22,658 nucleotides of DNA from a virus: the IMG/VR virus record IMGVR_UViG_3300010883_000543, positions 1 through 22,658 of that record; one strand, 5' to 3'. The translations under genes were made by a program, and so were the position numbers. Below the pieces are notes generated by a model. It saw nothing but the letters and a program-made list of their open reading frames with translations, had not been told where the DNA came from and made no database searches. This document shows, one piece after another, positions 1 through 9,300 of this stretch (its first letter is position 1; each line of letters starts with the position of its first letter).

Positions 1-78
1 CAGAAAGAGATAGACAAGTGTGAGGTACGGTGTGCCAACTGTCATAGGATACAAACATATAACAGAAGAACAAAATGA
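1..78 (+). CDS. HNH endonuclease, C-terminal end only (partial)
   Basis: Frame 1 is open from the window edge to a TGA at 76-78 and gives 25 residues. They contain KCEVRCANCHR, with cysteines at local positions 7, 11 and 14. A C-x-N-C-H-R ending followed by a short basic tail is typical of the last zinc-binding/HNH segment of small phage and homing HNH nucleases, which nick or cut DNA. The 5' part, including the catalytic His and Asn, lies outside the window, so activity cannot be judged. The stop overlaps the next start as ATGA, which suggests translational coupling. It is on the + strand, opposite to the virion operon, so it belongs to a different transcription unit. Only the motif is seen; the enzyme class is inferred from it. 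Confidence 0.72.
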   Translation, partial: QKEIDKCEVRCANCHRIQTYNRRTK

Positions 79-323
79 TAGACCAAGAATTATTACAGGA
101 ACTGGAGGACAACGAGTGCCTCCTAGCTGACGGGTTTGATGACGCATTAATAGGTATAACAGAGGGGTCTAACCCTGTCTCTGTTTATGAAACCGATAAA
201 TGTATCGAGGTACTTATGCGTGACCACGAGATGAACCACGAGGAGGCATTAGAGTACTTCTACTTTAATGTAGTGGGTGCGTACGTAGGGGAAAAGACCC
301 CTTTATTCCTACGAACATTATAA
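75..323 (+). CDS. Small conserved phage protein, 82 aa, function unknown
   Basis: This acidic 82-residue protein has a C-terminal half (residues 42-78) with the pattern CIEVLMRDHEMNHEEALEYF followed by FNVVGAYVGEKTPLF. I recognise this pattern from small hypothetical proteins recurrent in many tailed phages, including marine ones, where the signature is roughly EALEYFxxNVxGAYVGExTPxF. No catalytic motif is evident, there is no signal peptide or membrane segment, and the role is unknown. The ATG overlaps the stop of the HNH gene by four bases, so the two are probably co-translated. The gene ends at TAA 321-323, which is the first unit of a TAAGTC tandem repeat; the repeat then presents TAA every second codon in this same frame. 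Its stop overlaps the stop of the giant gene on the other strand. The reading frame is convincing; the function is not assignable. Confidence 0.8.
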   Translation: MIDQELLQELEDNECLLADGFDDALIGITEGSNPVSVYETDKCIEVLMRDHEMNHEEALEYFYFNVVGAYVGEKTPLFLRTL

Positions 324-3300
324 GTCTAAGTCTAAGTCTAAGTCTAAGTCTAAGTCTAAGTCTAAGTCTAAGTCTTTAACTTCTGAAGACCTAGATTTTT
401 TACCTTTACCTTCGTATTTTTTCTCTACAAACTTCTTTAAATCAACAGGCATAGCACTTTTCCCTATACCCATTGCTGCATTTATATTTGCTTCTAAATC
501 TTCACCACCTTCAGCGTAACCAGCCATTATTAAAGCAATAATAGGGTCTATTCGACCCTTCATTATTATATCTAATATCTGTTTAGCAGAAGCTAATGCA
601 TATCCATATCTCTTAACATCTTTTTCAGCTTTTCTAAACATAGATTCATAAGCATTAACATAAGAAGGTCTATATGAGTCTCTTTTATATTCCTCTTCCC
701 CATCACTTACTCCTTGAACAACCCTTCCTGCAATATCTAAACTATTTAACATATATCCAACACTAGGTAGTCTATATAATAAACCTAGGCCTGTCATTGC
801 TATTTTAACATCATAGACTGCCTTCTCTTCATCTTCGTCTGAGCCAAAGAATATTTTAGATATACTGCCCATTGCAGTAAATAACATATTTGCTATTGCA
901 GCCTTGAGTAAAACATCTCTAACGTCCTGTTGTCTAGCTTGTTTTCCTTGCATAGCCGCCCTAGTTATATTTGTAAGGCCTGTTATAGCACTGTTAATTT
1001 GTAAGTATGTTGTACTAGCAAACCCAGTAAGCATAAAAGCAAACACACCTCCTTTAGCTTGAAGTATATTTTTTTCTGTACCTCTCTTTGCTTGTTCAGA
1101 CTGTTCATAATTTTCAAAGTTTTCTAAAGCCTCAGCTTTAGTTAACCCATTCCTTAAGTCAGCGTTATAAGCTGGTACATGACCCAACACACCAAGTAAA
1201 TCTCCAGCTGCTGTAAAGAAACCAGATGCCCTTCTTCTTATATCAGCACTTATATTCCTTCTACTTCTTCTGGCCTCACCTTCTCTAAGATAGGTTCTAG
1301 ACTTTCCTCCAGACTCAAGAGAACCTAACTCTCCTTTAAAGTTTTTTTCTAGTCTTGACTTAAGTGTAGGAGACAGCCTCATCATTTTCCTGATAGGCCC
1401 CTCTATAGGTTTACCATTCTTTCCTTTAATTACAAATCCAGCAAGGTCTTTACTTAACTCTAACATGGTTTTTGATAACTCCAATGTGTACATAGTTAAA
1501 TCAAGAGGAAGACTTACTACACCAGGCAGTTTAGAACGACCACTCTTATTAAGGTTATATCTCTTAAAGCCATTAACCATAGATGAGGCTTGCTTTAATA
1601 CCTGAATTGCTCTATAGCCTAAAACTAATCCAGTAAAAGTAGACTGAGCTTTCTGGTAAGCACTATCTGTTATTGCAGATTGATTTCCCCCAGGATTTAC
1701 AGTGTTATTAATTAATGTATTGAACGACTCTTTCATATTAGGTATAGTAGATACCAGCGCATCTACTGAAGGAATCTTAAAGAAATTGTTTATATCTCTA
1801 ACTGATTCACCAAAAGCTCTAAACCTTGACATGGATGTAAGGTGTTGCTCTAATACTAAAGTAAAACCTCCAGCACTTAACCTTATATCTAACTGCTTAT
1901 CCTTTCTTTCTTTAAGTGCGGAGTCCATCTGTGCATTTAAAGTTTGAAAGTAATTTGCTGATATAGTGTCATCAGAACTAATAGATTTTGTTACTTTCAT
2001 TGTAGGAAAATAGTCTTCAATTCTAGGTAAATTAATACCATTCAATTCTTTATATACCTTATTAACCAGCTCATAGTTATCATAGGTAAGCATGTCTATT
2101 ACATTTTTAGCAAAACCAGTAAGCTTATCTCCAAGAATTTTTTCTATATTTTCAAATTGCTCCTCAGTCATACCCATCTCCTTAAGCTGTGTTCTTTGCT
2201 CAGAGTTTTGGCTCAATGCAAATATTCTAAGTAAGTCATCTGAAGTTAAATAATTAATATTATTCTTTAACTTTAATATAAATGCGTTACTTGCTTTAAA
2301 ACGTTTAAGCAAAGTGGTATTCTGTCTATCTTTTTTAGCTAACTCTGACAATACATCACTATAGTTATTGTAACCTGATTCTTTAGCTATATTATTTAAA
2401 GTGTCTTTAGCTTGCTGTTCATATTTTAAAGCAAGACTTTCAGACTTATTTAATTTTCTGTATACCTCATCTGTAAATAAAGTATAGCCATCAACAACCC
2501 TATCCATAGCGTTAGATAAAGTGTTTAAGCTTATAACATTCTTAGTAAACGATGTTATATAATCAGATATTTTACTATACTTAAAGCTATCTTTAAAGTC
2601 TTTTAAACCTTTTAATAAACCTTTATCGATAAACGTTTTAAATATGCTTTTTATTTTGTTATCAATTTTTTGAGAGTCTAAGACTTTTCCATCCTCTCCA
2701 AACAATAAAGGGTTTGTTTTTTTAATTTGAGAGTTTGCTTTTTCTTTTTGTTCATTTTTTTTCTCAGCCTCCAGTACCTTATTAGCCTTAAGGTTTTCTC
2801 TAAACATTTTACCTTGCTCCTTTATGTTTTTAAGTAAAGATTCAAGGCTCTCTATATCTAAATTATTTAAATCTTTAAACTCATTTAGGGCATAAACCTT
2901 ATTTAATAAAGATTGTTCTTGAACGGTAAGATTTTCACCGTTCATTTCTTTTTCTAATAAAACATCAATATTCTCCGTATCTTCTATAGATTTTTTGAGG
3001 GCTGGGGATAAACCTTGATTAGAAATAGGGTCTATCTTTCCATTAAATATACCTATAACAATAGGTAATATATCCTTAAAGAATTGTATACCTTTGGCAT
3101 CTATACTTTTAGATTTGTTTTTTGAAGCTTTAGATTTTTTAGCTATCAAATCTACAATATTTTTTATAGTGTCTTTCTTTATTATTTTTCGTTGCTCTTC
3201 TATAATTGTTAAAGCTTTGTCTATACTAACTTTAACTGTATCTAAGTCACCCTCAATGATTGTATCTATTAGTTTATTGATTTTATTTTGTGAATAACTT

Positions 3301-6300
3301 TTTGATACAGGTAAATTCTTTCTAATAAAATTACGTATCTCTAGCTGCTTTTCTCTAAGGTTGTTTTCAAACTCATTACCTACTTCTATTTTATTTTTTA
3401 TAGAAGCTATCTCATTTTTTATATTACGGGAACCTCTCTTAATACCATATTCCTCTCTAATAGCACTTTCTAAACCAACAATTAATTCATTTTGTACTTG
3501 GTCCTGCTGGCTTTTAAATATACTATCATTCTTCAGTAAGCTAAGTGCTTTCTTCTGTATTTCAACTAAAGATTTACCTTTATTAAATTTAGCTAACTCG
3601 GTACGTACATTATTAAATAATTTTATAGCCTGGTCTACTCCCCCTTCTATCCTTTCAAACTGTTTAGGTAGAGTGGAGAATAAATCTATATTAACTTCTA
3701 GTGCTGCATCTATCTCGCCCTCTGTATATTTTTCTCTAAACTTTATATCTAAAGGGTTTAATAAAACTTTACGTATAGCTCTTTCGCTATAATCTTTACT
3801 TCTACCTATTTCAATAGCTTGGTTTAGAGACATGTTACGAGGAGAAGTCATAAGTTGTAATTCGTTTGAAAACGATTTTACTTCAGCTTCTTTAAATAGC
3901 TGGGTCTCTGACATTAAATCTACCACTACCGCCTGTGTAAAGTCATCAAGACTCATATCTGCTAACTGTTCAGGTGTCACCTTAGATATACCCGTTAACT
4001 TTTTGATTAGTTCAAATAACTTATCTATCCACTGTACAAATTTAGACTTAATAGCTTCAGTAAACGACTCTCCTTTATCTCCAATTGCTGTAGCTAAAGC
4101 CTCATTTAATATATAATCTCTTATCTCCTGCTCTGTAGAGCCTGTAGCTTTCATGTATTTTATAACACGTTGGTAATCTTTATTATTTTCTATTTGGTTT
4201 ATGTATGTGTCATCCTCCTCAATTAACTCTAAACCTTTTTTATATAATTCTGGTCTAAGTACCTTTGCAGTATTAAGCCATAAGTGACCAAACTCATGTA
4301 TAGGAGTGTTATAATTAGCAAGTGCTGGATTAAGATAAAGCTTCCCTTCGTATACAGCTCCATATATATTTTGGCTCTTAGTTACAAGAACTGTATTTCC
4401 TTTTGATTTACTTCTTATATCTTTAATTATGTTATCAAAATCTTTAGATTCAGTAATAACCTCTAATCCAGGGAATGAACGAGATAGTTTACGTACAAAC
4501 TGAGTGTAACTTTCAGCAGTAGGTTCACTAACTGCGAATGATGTACCAGCTGTCATACTAGCACTACGCATAGAATTACTCTTTGCTTGAGCAGAAGATA
4601 TATTTTTATCTATATTTTCTATCTTAGTAATAGCACCTAACTCTTTTTCTATTAAAGTTTTAGTTTTAGTTTTATTACTCTCTGGTATACTTATCTCTCT
4701 CTCTGTTTTATCCGTATCTTTAAGACTTATTAACTCTATAAGCCTAGTTCCATTAGGGTTGTTAGAAACTTTAACCACCCTATTTTTACCACCTATTGTA
4801 ACTGTATATTTTTCTTTTTGTTTAATAATACCAGCCACCTTAAGATTTATATCGTTAAGATACTTCTTATTTAGATTCCAGAATGGTAAAGTCTCCTTCA
4901 TTATACCCACAATCCTTCCTCTAATGTATACTGGGTAGTTAGTATGAGGTGGAAGGCCTTCCTTTTTTTGTTGGTCAAGGCTTATTAAGGCTTCGTCTAT
5001 TGTATCCTTAGTTACTGGTTTACCTGCTTTATCTGTTATTTGGAGTACACTTGTAATAGCTCCCATAGGTAGCTCACTTACAAACTGCTCTATGTTTTCA
5101 CCTCTAATAGACTCCTTACTGATACCCATATCTTGAAATAGCTTACCTATTTCTGTAGTAGCATTTACTTCACTTGATGGTAACACCTTATTAAATATCT
5201 CTGCTCTTATATCAACACCTAGTGTAGCAAACCCCTGGGCAAACTCATTTATATTATTAGACTCTGTAGCTATTTTCTTTACTACAGGAGTCATTTCTCC
5301 GTTTTTACCAAACTTAGAAGCTTTTACCTGTTTCATCATTGCATCAAATAACTCCTGAGAGTTTTCAGCTTTGACTACTTTTTCTATTAAAGTGTTCAGG
5401 GTAACTTGATTAGAGTCTAATGCTGATGGGTTCATATTATATACCACAGTATAATCTGCATTAACCGCACCTTTTATTATCTCTCTAGCAGAAGCCTCAT
5501 CAATAGAAGCCCATGCTACCTTTCCAAATAGTTTTTTTATTAATGGAAAGAAAGGACCACCCATTCTTTTTTTATCTACCTTTAACTGGTCTGCCATAGC
5601 TAAGTTTATTCTCTTACCTATCAAGTCTTTTAGACCCATCTTCTTAACCTTTTCTGCAAGCTCTGTGTTTTCTTTTATAACTACAGTGTATACCTTAGCT
5701 TTTTTATCTATACTAACTGTCTGTACATCCTCACTTAACTTATCTTGCATACTCTCTACTATAGTGGTAGCTATTTTAACTAGTTTATTGGTTTTCTTAT
5801 TAGATTTTAGATTAATTTTATCTGTCAGAACTTTACGTTCAGCTCTTAGCTTAGTATTAATTTTGCTTTTAGCTTCTTTTGTTAAGGTTTTATCTCTTGT
5901 GACCTGACCTAGTTTCTTATCTATAGCCTTTATTTCAGGAGTGGCAGGCTCGCTAGACAACATAAACTGTGGGCTACCATCACTACTGTTTAGTACTTCC
6001 CTTAAATCCTTAGCTTCTTCTTCTAAAGCTACTTCCGTTTCCTCTGTTTCGCTAACTTTAGTCGGGTCCGCTTCTTGGGTTGTTTCCTGTTTGGTAGTGA
6101 TATCAAGCTCTGTGTCTCCTTCTCCCATTTCTGGGCTAACTCTGGTAGATTCTTGTGCATCCACCGTCTCTGTGCTTTGCTTAGGAATGGCATCTAGTTT
6201 AGTTTTTAGTTTTTTAATTTTTCTATCTATCGCTCTTCGTTCTTTCTTTGCTTCTTTTATATTATAGTTAGAGTTCTCTATTTCATTATCAGCATCTTCT

Positions 6301-9300
6301 TTTAAGTCTTTTTTTTCATCTTTAATTTCCTCTATTCTATCATCTCTTTCTTCTTTAGATAATGACTTATCTGCTCTAACTTTTTTTATCTCTTCGTTCT
6401 TCTCAGCAATTTCTTCTTTTAACTCTCCCTTGAGGTTTGATATCTCAACCTCACTATCCTCTATAGTAAACGCTGTGTCTCCGCTATCCATCTCAGATTC
6501 TAACTCTGCTATCTCATCTGTTAGGACTTCTTGTTCCTCTGTAAGTTTCACTTCAGTTTCTGGAGCTTCCTCTACTACTTCTTCTGTAGTCTTTGGTTGT
6601 ACAGCTGAAGGATTAATACTAGGACCTGCATCAGATTTAGTTTGTGATGATGGTCTACCTGTTACCTCAACGCCTAGTTGAGATAATACATCTGCATCAG
6701 CATCTGACTGCTCTTTTGTTTGTGTTTCTGCTGGAGTTTCTTCTGTTAGTTTCTCAAGAGCTTTATCAATCTCTGCTATTTTTTCGTTTTCTTTTTTTAC
6801 TAAAAATTGAGACTTACCATCTATAGTATTTTCTATCTTCTGCTTTTCTATTAATAAATTAAAAGCTTCAGTCTTATTATTTATTTCTGCAGGTATAGAC
6901 CTCATTGTACCTGACATTGTTTTAAAATCATTCAAGACACTTTGTGCTTGATTCTTTGTCATGTTACCTTGAAGTATATTAGTCTTCAATGTCTTAACAA
7001 AATCTTGCCTTAACCTTGGGCTATTAGCCTCATACCATAACGCATCAAATAAAGGTTTCTGCATGTAGGAACTTTTTACTCCATCAAGAACCATATTAGG
7101 GGCTACCATAGCACCCTTCATAAGAGCACCACCAATAGCCTCTAACTTTGTAGCTTCCCCAACATTTTCAAGTCTTGCTTTAACACCTTCAGGTACTCTA
7201 TATATAGGTATACCGTTAGTTTTATTATAAAAATCTTTTACCCCTATATCCACAACCTGCTGTGCAAAACCTGTCTCTCCCTCTACTAATGAACCACCAA
7301 CAATTCTAACAGCCCCATTAACAAGAAGACTGTTAGTCTCTGCAGCGACTAGTTTTTCAAAAGCAGTCTTAGTCATACCAGCACTAGACTTTTTAAACAC
7401 ATTCTTAATAACCTTACTTAAAAATGTTCTACCTAGAGCATTCTTAGCAAACATAGTTCTCAAACCATAGTTTTCTAATGCAGCTTGAATCACACCTATA
7501 CTTCCCCCTACTAAAAATAAGTCAGAAAGAGGCATATCTTTCCAGTCAGGATTCTTCATCCACTCACTAGCTACCGTTTCATAAGCCTGCCCAAATAAAC
7601 CAATAGGGACACCACCAACTCTAGTTACCATAGCTGGAAGAGATTTTAACACACCCATAGCAGCCTTCTCAACATCCGTTCTCTCCTCAGAGTTCATGTA
7701 TTCCTCTGTGGTTGTAGACCCAAGGTTATCAACTAAAGACCCTCTAATATATTTCTCAACAGCCTCCATTTTATCTTTTCGGCTCATGCTTCTTTTATCA
7801 AAACTTTTACGACTTGCTCTTATTGATTTTTTAGAGTCTAAAGATACCCCTAGGTATTCAAATAGGTCGTGAGACCCCTGGGAAAGCATGTAGTCAAGCC
7901 AATCCTCAGCTCCTAGATAACCATCAGTAATACCTATACCCATATTCTCTAAACCTACAAGTATACTATTTCCTAGAAAACCTAATGTAGTACCCGACTG
8001 TTCGTCACGTATAGCGTTTTGTTTTATACCGTAACCAGCAGCAAAGTTAATATCATTTTGAAGCCTTGCTGTTTCTGTCAGTATAGACTGTTGTTTTTTA
8101 TAACTATCTACTAAGGATTGACGCTTTAATTCTTCCTCTTCAGTAAGACTTCCTACCTGTGCTTCGAGTACATCAAACACAGATATCTCTTTGAATAACT
8201 TATTTTGATAAGTCTTTATATCTACTAACCTTTGCGAGGTCTGGTCTAAAAATTGATTATATATTTCTTTACTTACTGCAGAGGGCTGGTCACGCATCAA
8301 TGTAAGTACTGCGGATGGGTCTAACTGTTTTCCATCTCTTAATTGTTCAAATACATTACCTATTAATTTTACACCTTCAGCTTCTTTTTTTATATCCGTA
8401 AACTCCATACCTTCAGGTAAGGATATATCATCCTCCTGAGTATTTCTATTTTTCCATAGATAATCTTCAAGGTCTTTTTTAGTTCTTGCGTTTTCTGTTT
8501 TGTTAACAACATTTAAATCAACGTATAAAGGGTCTCCTGTTTCTGACTCTACAATCATGGCATCCCCCATCCCTGTCTTTTTAAACGTGAAACCATACTT
8601 ACCATAGGAGTCTGTCATAACTTCAACAGCCCTGTCTTCATCATACTCTTTAAGGAAATCAATATTTACATTATCCTGCCCTGGTATTGCTGATAGGTAC
8701 TCGTCTTTTTCTTGAGTGATAGCATCCTGCTCAAACTTAAAGTCATCGCTAGCCATGTACTTATTAGTGGCAGAAAATATATCTTCCTTATCACCTATAG
8801 ACTCCTTAGTCCCCTCTATATTATTCTGTAGTTTATCTATCTCTTTCTGAAAATCTGAAGATACTGCTTCATACTCAGGTGTATCCATTTTACCCTGGGA
8901 TTCAAGGTCAGATAAAGCGTCTTGCTTATCCGCCTCTACTTGTTGAAGGGCACGTTCTTCTTGAGATAGCTTATCTTGAGTCTCACCAACAGAAGACAAC
9001 CCTTCTGGAGCATACTTAGCCTGCCATTCACTTAACTCATCCTTATACATACCTTGACCTATAAGGTCAGACCCAAAGTCTTCAGGTTTAGGTGCGGGCG
9101 GTATATCTTTAGAAAAAGCTTGAGAACCTCCAACACCAAATGATTGTGGTTGTTTTTTAAATACGTCACTCTCGTATTGCTCCTCTATTACATCTGATAC
9201 AGAGCTAAGTATTGGTACTTGAACTGAAGAATCCGATGAGCCAGTAGGAGCCGTCTCTGTTCCTGTAACGGAATCCGTAACTTCCTCTTCTGAAGTAGGC

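Noticed and set aside
287-302. Hairpin AGGGG-AAAAGA-CCCCT followed by TTATT on the + strand, possible terminator
   Set aside because: It lies inside the conserved coding end of the 82-aa gene, the stem is only 5 bp and the T-tract is broken, so the coding sequence explains it.
318-374. Hexamer array as a CRISPR-like or replication-origin iteron array
   Set aside because: The units are 6 bp, contiguous and without spacers, and are fully explained as coding (DL)9 sequence; there is no adjacent AT-rich unwinding region or initiator gene.
3361-3792. 143-codon open frame on the + strand inside the giant gene
   Set aside because: It is the complement of Lys/Glu-rich coding sequence, is Ser/Leu/Ile-rich with no motif, and lacks a promoter. 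The other + strand frames at 1702-1947, 3094-3297, 3832-4116, 5665-5907, 5941-6267, 6430-6681, 6644-6826 and 19145-19387 are rejected for the same reason.
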